NCBI RefSeq assembly: GCF_900169365.1
Contig: NZ_FXZH01000002.1
Location: 62,001-126,000, forward strand
Direction of reading: 5' to 3'
From: Brevibacterium sp. 239c
GTDB lineage: Bacteria; Actinomycetota; Actinomycetes; Actinomycetales; Brevibacteriaceae
DNA: 64,000 bases
Below the pieces are notes generated by a model. That model made no database searches and was not told the origin of the DNA. It worked only from the letters and a program-made list of their open reading frames with translations. Position 1 is the first letter of the stretch. Every line of letters starts with the position of its first letter. Below, in pieces: positions 54,062 through 62,539 of this stretch. A program made the position numbers and the translations under genes.

Positions 54062-55984
54062 GTGAAGCTTCCTTCCGATTCCGACAGAACCGAATCCGAA
54101 CCTGCACGTGACTTCGTTGGAAATCCTCGTCGCCTCCGCATCGATGCGGATTCTCCTTTCGCCGATGCCGCTCAGATATTTGCCGCAAGCGACCAGGCGC
54201 AGCTGTCGGCACTGGATGTCTCTGCCGAACTGTTCTTCAACGAAACCGTAGAGAATCTGCGCCTCTACAACCCTCGGCCCGGCCAGCCATATGCACACGC
54301 GACGATCGCCGAGACCGTCCGCAGGTTCCAACATGACCGTCGTTCGTCCAAAGTTTCGAAGGCCAAGAATCGGAAGAAGCAACTTCCGTCCTTTCCTCGC
54401 TTCAGGCTGGACCAGACCTTCTACGGCTGGGTGCACGACCTTTCCCAAGCTGAAGACATCGCGGAGTTCACTACAGTTTTGGGCACGACGACCGCACGAG
54501 CATTTGCGCAGATAACTTCAGCGATGATTCTCCTGCACGGACTGCCCAAATTCTTTGCGCGCTGCCTCGCCGGTGACTTCACCATCGAGCACGTCCACGC
54601 CACTGCTCATGCCTGCCGGGACGTGAAGTTCGAGAATCTTCCTCTCATCGATGACTACCTTGCGCAGCGTCGCCCCGACATCACCATTGAAACCTTCAAG
54701 AAATCCTTGGGCATGAAGATCGCCGTCCTCGAGCCCCTCGAAGAGCGTATGGAAGAGGCGAGCAAGCGTCGCCGAGTCTCCATCACGACCACTGCCGATG
54801 GGACCGCGTTCCTCACCTTGGCTGGACCGGCTCCCGAACTCCAGGCGTGCTATCTGCGGATAGCAGCTTTCGCACGAGCGATACGCTCCGGGAATATCGC
54901 AGCATTCAGCGACCAATTTGAGCCGGGCACCGCGATTGACGATGACCGGGGAATTGATGCGCTGATGTTCGACATCCTCACTCGAACCGTTCCCCAGCTC
55001 AGCATTCAAGTCACCTCGACCGATACGACGACGGGGGAGACGTCGACACGCGACATTCCCCTTGATCTGTCTGCTGAGCAGCCTCCGACTCCGGCGTCCG
55101 TCGTCAATGCCGTGAATAAGAGTGTCACCGGGGCTTCTGCTGACAACGCCAGCGGTTGCGAATCAGACAGCAGAGGTGGCGCAGACGCTGGTGAAGCTGC
55201 GAGAGGAGCGGAAGTCGTTCTCACGATGCCTACTCACGAGCAGTGGCTGGACTCGCAGGCAAAGATGATCACGACGGTCCCTTTCCTCACCCTCGCAGGC
55301 TCTGCCGAACTCCCCGGAACGTTCTCTGATGGTTCTCCGATTCCAGCGGATACCGCGCGACGCGTCGCCCAACACGCGAAGTCCTGGACTCGGATTCTCA
55401 CAGACCCGGCCAGCGGTACACCGGTCGACGCCAAGGCTACGACCTACCAAATACCCGCAAATGTTCGCCAGACTCTGATTGCGAAATGGCAGTCATGCAC
55501 GATTCCCGGTTGCACGCGCAGAGCGGAGACCACTGAGATCGACCACATCGTCCCCTTCGACCACGATCATCCGGCCGCCGGTGGACTTACTCGATTCGGT
55601 AATCTCCACCCGCTGTGCAAGCTGCACCATCAGGCGAAGACAGATCGTAAGTACTCGGTACGGATGAATAGATCGGGTTTCGTGCAGTACGTCTTCCGAC
55701 ACGGCATGAGCGCCGAAGTTGCGGCCGGAGACCATCCGATCAATGCCGCTCACGCGAAGATATTCGCTGAGTTGCAGCAGCCCGTCACCACGTCTGATCC
55801 ACCGAAACCGGAAAGCCGGCCCGCAGGCGAGCCGTGGCACGGGGAGAAGCGAACGTCTCAGGAATGTCCAGGGCCGGCGGCTGCCAATGGGCAAGCCGGA
55901 TGGGTGAAGAACAGCCCGATGCTCAGCGATCACGCGAGCGAAGACGAGTGGATTTGGGATTCCGGTGGCCCGCCGCCCTTCTGA
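54062..55984 (+). CDS. DUF222/HNH endonuclease-domain protein (13E12 type)
   Basis: 640 residues: a DUF222 region in the N-terminal two thirds and an HNH nuclease domain near the end (CTIPGCTRRAETTEIDH, with Asp 494 and His 495, then GNLHPLCKLHHQAKT). The Cys pairs (CTIPGC and the later Cys) suggest zinc binding. These families are expanded in Actinobacteria, and many members vary in copy number. Local composition is less GC-rich and codon use looks weaker than in neighbours. GTG start at 54062. Function in vivo is unknown. Confidence 0.85.
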   Translation: MKLPSDSDRTESEPARDFVGNPRRLRIDADSPFADAAQIFAASDQAQLSALDVSAELFFNETVENLRLYNPRPGQPYAHATIAETVRRFQHDRRSSKVSKAKNRKKQLPSFPRFRLDQTFYGWVHDLSQAEDIAEFTTVLGTTTARAFAQITSAMILLHGLPKFFARCLAGDFTIEHVHATAHACRDVKFENLPLIDDYLAQRRPDITIETFKKSLGMKIAVLEPLEERMEEASKRRRVSITTTADGTAFLTLAGPAPELQACYLRIAAFARAIRSGNIAAFSDQFEPGTAIDDDRGIDALMFDILTRTVPQLSIQVTSTDTTTGETSTRDIPLDLSAEQPPTPASVVNAVNKSVTGASADNASGCESDSRGGADAGEAARGAEVVLTMPTHEQWLDSQAKMITTVPFLTLAGSAELPGTFSDGSPIPADTARRVAQHAKSWTRILTDPASGTPVDAKATTYQIPANVRQTLIAKWQSCTIPGCTRRAETTEIDHIVPFDHDHPAAGGLTRFGNLHPLCKLHHQAKTDRKYSVRMNRSGFVQYVFRHGMSAEVAAGDHPINAAHAKIFAELQQPVTTSDPPKPESRPAGEPWHGEKRTSQECPGPAAANGQAGWVKNSPMLSDHASEDEWIWDSGGPPPF

Positions 55985-56003
55985 GCCTCAGGTTCCAGCA
56001 GAA

Positions 56004-56044
56004 AGCCGCCAGTGCTGGGTGCGTATGCACCACCACCGGCGGCT
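56004..56044. terminator. Stem-loop after the HNH gene
   Basis: AGCCGCC (56004-56010) and GGCGGCT (56038-56044) pair, enclosing a second stem GGTGC/GCACC. There is no T-tract, so termination is uncertain. It lies between convergent genes. Confidence 0.4.
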
Positions 56045-56105
56045 ATGACTGAGCTGCGGGACGACGAGTCTATGGAGCTGGGTCGTCCGTTCAGTTGGAC
56101 AGGTG

Positions 56106-57701
56106 TCAGTCTTCGGTCTCTCTGATCACTCGGCGCACGTCATCTTGAGTCTGCGCCTCGCCCTTGTTGATCGCCTCCACAACCTTCTCGTGCTGATGGT
56201 CGGTGACGACAGGAATCTCCTCACCGTTGCAGTCGACGATCTTTCCGTCCTTTACGGTGTCGCCCTCCGCGAGAAGAGCCTCGCGGTTGATGAGTCGTTC
56301 GAGTTCGTCCTTGCGGATTGCTCGGCCGGTGCCTGCGACGAACACCGAACGATCTGTGCGGTCCTTGTTCTTCACACCGATGTGGTTGAACACCAGGTTG
56401 AGCAGCACAGCCATCAGAGTGGCCGAGGAGATGCCGGACTGGAGGATGATGCCGACCCAGGATGGGAACGAGCTGTAGAACTCGGGCTCGACGACCGGGA
56501 TGATGCCGAACGCCAGGGCGACGGCGACGAGGATCATGTTGAGGTTGCCCTCGTATTCGACCTTGGACAAGGTGCGGATGCCCGAGGCTGCCACGGTGCC
56601 GAAGAGGACGATGCCAGCGCCGCCGAGTACCGGAGAAGGAACCGCGGCGACGACTCCGCCCATGACCGGGAGCAGGCCGAGGACGACGAGGATGGCACCG
56701 CCGGCAGTGACGACGAAGCGGGACTTCACCCCGGTGATCGCCACAAGTCCGACGTTCTGAGCAAAGGCTGACTGGGTGAAGGAGTTGAAGATCGGTGACA
56801 CTGCCGAGGACAGCATGTCTGCGCGCAGGCCCGAGGCGATGCGCTTGGAGTCGACCTTGGTCTTCACGACCTCGCCGACAGCGATGATGTCAGCGGTGGT
56901 CTCTGCAAAGGTCACGATGATGACGATGAACATCGAGACGATGGCGGCCGCTGAGAATGTCGGCATACCGAAGGCGAAGGGCTCCGGGAATGCGAAGATT
57001 CCTCGATCGAGGACCTGGGAGAAGTCGGCCCAGCCGAAGATCGCGCAGACGACCGTCCCGACGACGATGGCCAAGAGGATCGAGAGTCGAGAAACCATCG
57101 CCACGGGAATTCGGCTGAGCACGAGGACGATCGCGAGTGTGCCGACGGCGATGAGGATGTTGCGGCCACTGCCGTAATCGGGGGCCTCGGCGTTTCCGCC
57201 CATTGCCCAACCGGCGGCCACCGGCATGAGGGACAAGCCGATCGTCGTGATGACGGTGCCTGTGACGACAGGTGGGAAGAACTTCACAATGAGCGCGAAA
57301 CCTGGTGCGACGATGAGGCCGATCACCGAGGCGACAAGGACTGCACCGAAGACCTCCGGCAGTCCGTCACCTCCAGCGAGGATCGACGTCATTGTGGCGA
57401 CTCCGGCGAAGGACACTCCCTGGACGAGAGGCAGCTGTGAGCCGAAGAAGGGAACGCCGAATGACTGCAGAATGGTGGCCAAGCCGCCGACGAACAGGCA
57501 GGAGGCGATGAGTACGCTGATCCCGCCGCCATCGAGGCCGGCTGCTTTGCCGATAATGAGGGGGACGGCGATGATGCCGCCGTACATGGTCAGTACGTGC
57601 TGTAGACCGTAGGCGAATGAGGTGCCGACCGGAAGTCTCTCATCCTCCGGACGAGTCGATTCCGTTCGCGTGTTCTTAGGAGCCTGCTGAGATGCCGACA
57701 T
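56106..57701 (-). CDS. NCS2-family xanthine/uracil permease
   Basis: 531 residues, about twelve to fourteen helices, with the NCS2 start YGLQHVLTMYGGIIAVPLI and the QSAFAQNVGLVAITGVKSR core motif (near 310-330). The Gln-rich QNVGLVA region is typical for xanthine or urate transporters. The C-terminus is a hydrophilic tail of about 90 residues. It is divergent from the amidohydrolase locus, so both may belong to purine salvage or breakdown. TATACT (minus, 57817-57822) could be its -10. Confidence 0.92.
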   Translation of the reverse strand: MSASQQAPKNTRTESTRPEDERLPVGTSFAYGLQHVLTMYGGIIAVPLIIGKAAGLDGGGISVLIASCLFVGGLATILQSFGVPFFGSQLPLVQGVSFAGVATMTSILAGGDGLPEVFGAVLVASVIGLIVAPGFALIVKFFPPVVTGTVITTIGLSLMPVAAGWAMGGNAEAPDYGSGRNILIAVGTLAIVLVLSRIPVAMVSRLSILLAIVVGTVVCAIFGWADFSQVLDRGIFAFPEPFAFGMPTFSAAAIVSMFIVIIVTFAETTADIIAVGEVVKTKVDSKRIASGLRADMLSSAVSPIFNSFTQSAFAQNVGLVAITGVKSRFVVTAGGAILVVLGLLPVMGGVVAAVPSPVLGGAGIVLFGTVAASGIRTLSKVEYEGNLNMILVAVALAFGIIPVVEPEFYSSFPSWVGIILQSGISSATLMAVLLNLVFNHIGVKNKDRTDRSVFVAGTGRAIRKDELERLINREALLAEGDTVKDGKIVDCNGEEIPVVTDHQHEKVVEAINKGEAQTQDDVRRVIRETED

Positions 57702-57893
57702 CTATCTCTCCGTTGAGTTCCTCCCTGAGTGACAGCCTCGGGCCCGTTGCCGCGATGGGCGATTCGGGTGGTCGACTGAACGTGAGGGATCGGTTTCACT
57801 ACTTCCGAGATGTGAAAGTATATTTCCTTATCGCAAAATGCTAGGTGAATGGTCAGTGGATGGCAACTTCATTTGGTGACCTGCCACACATGC

Positions 57894-57899
57894 TAGAGT
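57894..57899 (+). promoter_or_regulatory. Likely -10 of the small ORF / amidohydrolase transcript
   Basis: TAGAGT in a TGCTAGAGT context, with TTTGGT 16 bases upstream. Transcription would begin near 57906, ahead of the small Cys-rich ORF. Confidence 0.45.
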
Positions 57900-57934
57900 T
57901 CAGTCTTGCCGGTGGCGCCACGGGGGACAAATAA

Positions 57935-58123
57935 GTGCCCCCTGAGGTGCATTACCCGAAGGTAAGCGGTATAGCGCGGTATTGCTGCGAGTGCGGAAAG
58001 CACTCGCATCCTGCGACCCGCACCATCACACCGGACGGCGGAGCAGCAGACGCCGAGAAACCTGAGCTGGCGGCGATTCGCCCCCAGTCGTGTCGCCGCA
58101 CAACGGTCGAACTGATGATTTGA
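57935..58123 (+). CDS. Small Cys-rich protein upstream of the amidohydrolase (62 residues)
   Basis: A GTG-start frame with GGGGGA about seven bases upstream and a likely promoter at 57894. The product has CCECGKH near residue 18 and a later Cys near 53, reminiscent of a small zinc-binding module. It ends 26 bp before the amidohydrolase ATG. Perfect hairpin arms GCGAGTGC/GCACTCGC (57987-58007, loop GGAAA) lie inside it, so the region could instead be a structured leader. No family recognised. Confidence 0.4.
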   Translation: MPPEVHYPKVSGIARYCCECGKHSHPATRTITPDGGAADAEKPELAAIRPQSCRRTTVELMI

Positions 58124-58149
58124 CCGATTCAGCACCGAAAGGCGGCACC

Positions 58150-59616
58150 ATGAACACGGGAATCGAAACTCCAGCAGCCAACACCCCAACTCCAGCAGCT
58201 CGCACCCGGGCAGCCAATACCTCGGCAGGCTCCACAATGTGGCTGCGCAATCCTATGGCCGTCCACCTCGGCCGTGGTATCGATCCGGCTCAGGCCTTGG
58301 GCGGAATCGTCGTGGACACGACGTCCGGAACGATTGTCGAGCTTGTTCCCGCAGGTGGTGAGCCCAGTGGGGGAGCACAGTCCGTCGCCGAGGTGGTCGA
58401 TGCGAGTGCGCACGTGATCACTCCGGGACTCATCAACACCCATCATCACTTCTACCAGACCTTGACTCGGGCCTGGGCTCCCGTGGCGGATTTGCCGCTC
58501 TTCGGTTGGCTGACCAATCTCTACCCGGTGTGGGCCCGTCTGACACCGAAGGCCCTCGAGCTGGCCACCACGGTGGCCATGGCGGAACTGCTTGAATCGG
58601 GATGCACGACAGCCGCCGACCACCACTACCTGTTCCCGACCGGCATGGATGAGGCGATCGACATTCAGGTCGACGTGACCAGAATGCTCGGCATGCGCGC
58701 CATGCTCACCCGCGGATCGATGTCCCTGGGAGAGAAGGATGGCGGACTGCCGCCGCAGCAGACCGTGCAGGATGCGGACGTGATCCTCGCCGATTCCCGC
58801 CGCCTCGTCGAGGCCTATCACGAACGCGGCGCCGGGGCGCAGATCCAGATCGGCTTCGCCCCATGCTCGCCCTTCTCCGTGACCACCGAACTCATGCGCG
58901 ATAGCGCGATCCTTGCCGAGGAGCTCGACGTCCGGCTTCATACTCACTTGGCGGAGACCCTCGACGAGGAGGAGTTCTGCCGGGAACGATTCGGACTGCG
59001 CACCGTCGACTACCTCGAGTCGGTGGGTTGGCTCACCGATCGATCCTGGCTGGCCCACGGTGTGCACTTCGACAGTGATGAGATCACCCGCCTCGGCGAG
59101 GCCGGTGCCTCCGTGGCACATTGCCCGACCTCGAACATGCGACTGGCCTCGGGAATCGCTCGGGCCGTTGAACTCGAGGATGCGGGCGTCAACGTGGGCC
59201 TCGGGGTCGATGGTTCGGCGTCGAACGATGCCTCGAATCTTATTCGTGAGGTCCGCCAGGCCCTGTACATTCAGCGTCTGCGCTACGGCTCGGAAGACGT
59301 CACCTGCGCTCGCGTCCTCGACTGGGCCACCCGTGGATCCGCTGCGGCGCTGGGCCGTGATGACATCGGTCGCATCGAGGTCGGCAAGCAAGCGGATCTG
59401 GCGATGTTCCGCCTCGACGGACTGGCCTTCTCCGGCTCACACGACCCGATTCCTGCGCTCGTTCTCTGTGGGGCGGAGAAGGCGGATCGGGTCATGGTCG
59501 CCGGCCACTGGCGCGTCCTCGACGGCAATGCCATCGGCAGCAACGGTGTACAGCTGGACAAGGAAGCACTCATCGCAGCCCACCAGGAAGAGGCCCGGAA
59601 GCTCGTGGCTGGCTGA
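58150..59616 (+). CDS. 8-oxoguanine deaminase-like amidohydrolase
   Basis: A zinc-dependent amidohydrolase of 488 residues in the family of 8-oxoguanine deaminases. Metal motifs: NTHHHFYQT (His 98-100), HTHLAET (His 264, His 266), HGVHF and VDGSASND (Asp 354), with the usual SNxRLASG loop. The N-terminus has an extra Ala/Thr/Pro-rich stretch of about 25 residues. ATG at 58150 with AAAGG eight bases before it is preferred over GTG 58090. A purine substrate is supported by the divergent NCS2 permease. Confidence 0.88.
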   Translation: MNTGIETPAANTPTPAARTRAANTSAGSTMWLRNPMAVHLGRGIDPAQALGGIVVDTTSGTIVELVPAGGEPSGGAQSVAEVVDASAHVITPGLINTHHHFYQTLTRAWAPVADLPLFGWLTNLYPVWARLTPKALELATTVAMAELLESGCTTAADHHYLFPTGMDEAIDIQVDVTRMLGMRAMLTRGSMSLGEKDGGLPPQQTVQDADVILADSRRLVEAYHERGAGAQIQIGFAPCSPFSVTTELMRDSAILAEELDVRLHTHLAETLDEEEFCRERFGLRTVDYLESVGWLTDRSWLAHGVHFDSDEITRLGEAGASVAHCPTSNMRLASGIARAVELEDAGVNVGLGVDGSASNDASNLIREVRQALYIQRLRYGSEDVTCARVLDWATRGSAAALGRDDIGRIEVGKQADLAMFRLDGLAFSGSHDPIPALVLCGAEKADRVMVAGHWRVLDGNAIGSNGVQLDKEALIAAHQEEARKLVAG

Positions 59617-59680
59617 GCTGCAGTCCCCGAGCTGAGTCCAGCCCTACCTGAGTCCAACCCAGCCGTACCTAAGCCCAGGC

Positions 59681-60166
59681 TCAGTTCTCGGGTTTCCGGA
59701 ATACTTCGCGCATGTGATCGCTGGTGAGGAAGTCGCCGACGCCGATCATGATGAGGCTGAAGACGATCTGCTCGGTGATCATCCACACGGGATAGAGGCC
59801 GGGGATGGCGGCCATGACCAGGGTGATCACCGGGAAGATCTGGGCAAACAGGCGCAGCCGCTGGTAGCCCCAGTAGAAGCCCTTTGTTGAGCGCCAGAAG
59901 AAGTAGAACAGTGTCGCGGTCATGCCGAGGACGACGACGGTGCGCATCCAGACCGCGAACGGCACAGGTTCGCCGGCGCGAGCGATGATGATGGCGAAGA
60001 CGACGGCACCGAACCCGAGGACCAACTCGAAGATGAGCAGCCCCGTGATCCACGCGAACGCGCGCTTCGTCTTCGGGTGAGTAAGACCTTCGGCCGGAAC
60101 GATGAGCCCGGCCTTGCTGCCACCCGCGATACGGTCGATCTTTGCGAACACATTTTCGAAGGCCAT
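59681..60166 (-). CDS. Small membrane protein, four helices, unknown family
   Basis: 161 residues. A cytoplasmic N-terminus (MAFENVFAKIDRI) is followed by four helices separated by short loops, and ends in a polar tail (SDHMREVFRKPEN). No catalytic residue is obvious. It stands alone between the amidohydrolase and the DUF2871 gene. Confidence 0.75.
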   Translation of the reverse strand: MAFENVFAKIDRIAGGSKAGLIVPAEGLTHPKTKRAFAWITGLLIFELVLGFGAVVFAIIIARAGEPVPFAVWMRTVVVLGMTATLFYFFWRSTKGFYWGYQRLRLFAQIFPVITLVMAAIPGLYPVWMITEQIVFSLIMIGVGDFLTSDHMREVFRKPEN

Positions 60167-60311
60167 GACTTCAGGCTAGCCTCCGAACACGCTGGTTCTC
60201 CGCGAATCAAGGGATTTTGACCGTGTGAGGACGAACATCAATCAAAAGTTGGGAATAGAGTTCAATCCTCTGGGTCAGGATACTGGGGCCGAATCTTGAT
60301 GAAGTATAAGC

Positions 60312-60770
60312 ATGAAGAAAATATTCAACGCGGCATTCGCATACATGATCATCGGTGTCCTCGCCGGCCTGTTCTACCGTGAGTTCACCAAAGCCAACGA
60401 CTTCCCTGAAGGAGACTTCACCCAACTGAGCGTGGTTCACACGCACCTGCTGACGCTCGGCTTCATCGTCCTGCTCATCGTCCTCGTCCTCGACAAGGTC
60501 TTCGGGCTCTCGGGCACGAAGATGTTCTCCTGGTTCTTCTGGACCTACAACGCAGGCATCATCCTCACTGTCGGCATGATGGTTTGGCATGGATCGCTGA
60601 CTGTCCTCGGCCAGGAATCCAACGCCATGATCGCGGGCATCGCCGGACTCGGCCACATCGCGCTCTCCGTGGGCATGGTCCTTCTGTTCCTGTCACTGCG
60701 GAAGGCGATCGTCACCGGTTCCAATAAGGTCACCGGAACCGATCCGGTCGCACCGTCGATCACCAACTGA
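60312..60770 (+). CDS. DUF2871 family membrane protein
   Basis: 152 residues with four helices: FAYMIIGVLAGLFYREFTK at the start, QLSVVHTHLLTLGFI with conserved His residues near 43-45, and a later WHGSL. The His pattern suggests metal or heme contact, but the family has no assigned function. A strong hairpin lies 90 bases downstream. Confidence 0.85.
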   Translation: MKKIFNAAFAYMIIGVLAGLFYREFTKANDFPEGDFTQLSVVHTHLLTLGFIVLLIVLVLDKVFGLSGTKMFSWFFWTYNAGIILTVGMMVWHGSLTVLGQESNAMIAGIAGLGHIALSVGMVLLFLSLRKAIVTGSNKVTGTDPVAPSITN

Positions 60771-60857
60771 TCACGACCACCAAATGATCGTCACCTACTG
60801 ATCACGACCAGCAGCAGGCCAAGCCCGATCAACTGATCACCGCCGCCGAGGTGGCTC

Positions 60858-60900
60858 AGGGGCCCGCACCGAACGACGTCATCGTTCGGGGCGGGCCCCT
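60858..60900 (+). terminator. Strong hairpin after the DUF2871 gene
   Basis: Arms 60858-60876 and 60882-60900 pair over 19 bp with one mismatch, loop CGTCA. There is no T-tract afterwards, so it may be a terminator of both directions or a factor-dependent site. Imperfect repeats of a TTCGTCGA/GGCGCGCGA pattern follow to 60985. Confidence 0.65.
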
Positions 60901-60989
60901 GTTCGACACTCTGCGATTCGTCGAAGGCGCGCGACTCATCGACGCTCTACGATTCATCGACAGCCTGCGGCTCGTCGAGGGCGCGCGAT

Positions 60990-61520
60990 TCAGCTCGTGA
61001 TCGGCTGCTGAAGTTCGACCACCCAGCCGGAGCGGTCTGAGTCGCTGTTGCTGGAGTCGGCACTGTCGTCGCCGACTTCCAAGTAGACCTCTCGGCACGG
61101 ACCGATGAGAGAGTATCCCTGAGTAACGCACCACTCCGAGAGGTGCTGCCAGCTCGCGCCGATCCGACTCATCGACCCTTCGTGAATGAGTGTGCCCGCA
61201 GTGCACGACGGCAGCTCGGTGATGCGGAGGTCATCAGCGTGGAATTCAACGGCGTGTAGCGAGGCGCTGTTCTGACCGTCGGACGCGGTCGCACGGTAGC
61301 CGCACGCGACTTCGGTTCCTGCCTCGGCGACTTTCCTGAGCGGGATGCCCAGAGAATTCAGCGCCATGATTCGGTTCAATCGGGTCAGCTGAGCCACCGA
61401 ATAACTGCGATGGCCGCTGAAGTGGTCGACCTCGTACGGCGGCAGCAGGCCAAGTGTCTCGTAGTGCCGGAGCATCCGGACGGAGACCTGGCCGAGCCGG
61501 GCGAATTCACCGATCTTCAT
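60990..61520 (-). CDS. MerR-family regulator with GyrI-like effector domain
   Basis: 176 residues. The MerR helix-turn-helix occupies about 1-70 (IGEFARLGQVSVRMLRHYETLGLLPPY). A short linker and a C-terminal small-molecule-binding domain follow, of the BltR/TipA/GyrI type. A drug or aromatic ligand is likely; no target gene is next to it except the divergent amidotransferase. The last residues, a Ser/Asp run then WVVELQQP, complete the domain. Confidence 0.88.
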   Translation of the reverse strand: MKIGEFARLGQVSVRMLRHYETLGLLPPYEVDHFSGHRSYSVAQLTRLNRIMALNSLGIPLRKVAEAGTEVACGYRATASDGQNSASLHAVEFHADDLRITELPSCTAGTLIHEGSMSRIGASWQHLSEWCVTQGYSLIGPCREVYLEVGDDSADSSNSDSDRSGWVVELQQPITS

Positions 61521-61590
61521 GAGTTGCCCTCTGCATCACTCAGATTCTGGAGCTGTTCGTGTCGTCATTGCCATTGACTCACCTGCCACA

Positions 61591-61641
61591 GTGTCAGATT
61601 CGACCCTCTGTCAGACACAACCCCGTGTCAGGTTCAAGGCT
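61591..61641 (+). repeat. Three tandem degenerate 17-bp repeats in the amidotransferase leader
   Basis: G/CTGTCAG followed by ten variable bases starts at 61591, 61608 and 61625. They lie between the divergent MerR gene and the amidotransferase, where operator sites are expected. A GTCGAC...GTTCGAC inverted element follows at about 61643-61662. Confidence 0.55.
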
Positions 61642-61681
61642 ATGTCGACGTTCGTGTTCGACATCAGTGACAATGGTCGGC

Positions 61682-62398
61682 ATGAGCGATATGAGGATCC
61701 TGGTCATCGAACATGAGGCCGGCGCGGGACCGAAGAGATTCGGCGAATGGCTGACCGAGGCCGGCGCCGAGGTGGTTGTCCTTCGCCCCTACCTCGGCGA
61801 TGAGATTCCTACCGCTCTGGACGGCTATGCCGCTCTTCTCGTCCTTGGTGGGTCTGCCGGGCCACTCGAGGACACGGTCAATCCATGGCTGCCCGAGGTC
61901 AGGGACCTGTTGCAGCGATCGGCGGCCGGGGAGTTCCCGAGCTTCAACATCTGCCTCGGCGGTGAGCTCTTGGCCGCTGCCACCTCGGCGAAGATCATCC
62001 GCCGGGAGCACCCGCAGATCGGGATCTACGACCTGCACACCACCTCGGCGGGAGAAGCAGATCCCGTGTTCTCCGCCATCGCGGGGGAGACGATTCCGGC
62101 GGTCCTCTTTCACCAGGAGGAGATGGAGCTGCCCGGCGGTGCCGAACTCCTGCTGACGGGATCCGACGCACCGATCCAGGGCTACCGCGTCGGCGAATTC
62201 GCGTGGGGCACCCAGTTCCATCCCGAATCTGATGCCGCGCAGGTTCAGCTGTGGCTGAGTTCGGATCCCCTCCAACTGCCTGCGGGCAAAACCAATGAGT
62301 CCATCACGGCCGAAGTCGCCGAGGCGGACTCCGATCTGATCAGGATCAACCGGGCACTCGCGCACAGCTTCGTCGACTTCCTGCGCGGACGCGAGTGA
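61682..62398 (+). CDS. Class I glutamine amidotransferase-like protein
   Basis: 238 residues, stand-alone GATase1 fold. Nucleophile Cys 91 in NICLGGE (usual G-x-C-x-G-x-Q is changed so that Gln is replaced by Glu). His 180 and Glu 182 in QFHPE complete the triad. Family members hydrolyse gamma-glutamyl bonds in many contexts. ATG at 61682 is chosen since GACAAT lies seven bases upstream; 61673 and 61691 are alternatives. Substrate unknown. Confidence 0.88.
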   Translation: MSDMRILVIEHEAGAGPKRFGEWLTEAGAEVVVLRPYLGDEIPTALDGYAALLVLGGSAGPLEDTVNPWLPEVRDLLQRSAAGEFPSFNICLGGELLAAATSAKIIRREHPQIGIYDLHTTSAGEADPVFSAIAGETIPAVLFHQEEMELPGGAELLLTGSDAPIQGYRVGEFAWGTQFHPESDAAQVQLWLSSDPLQLPAGKTNESITAEVAEADSDLIRINRALAHSFVDFLRGRE

Positions 62399-62539
62399 AT
62401 TCTGGAAGAGCCCCGGTGACCTCAGGGTTTGTTGAAAGCTGAATGTCAGCTGACAGCCGGTGGCGTTCTTGCTAGGTTGATCTCAGGCGCCGGTCCCGGA
62501 CCGATCCTCCGGACGAATCGCAACCAAGCGCCCGTGAAG

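Noticed and set aside
57900-58149. Purine or guanidine riboswitch before the amidohydrolase
   Set aside because: I see one hairpin but no conserved riboswitch core; the region is better explained by a small ORF or a simple leader.
58129-59391. A 420-residue minus-strand frame opposite the amidohydrolase
   Set aside because: Antisense shadow with unlikely composition; the plus-strand protein has all amidohydrolase motifs.
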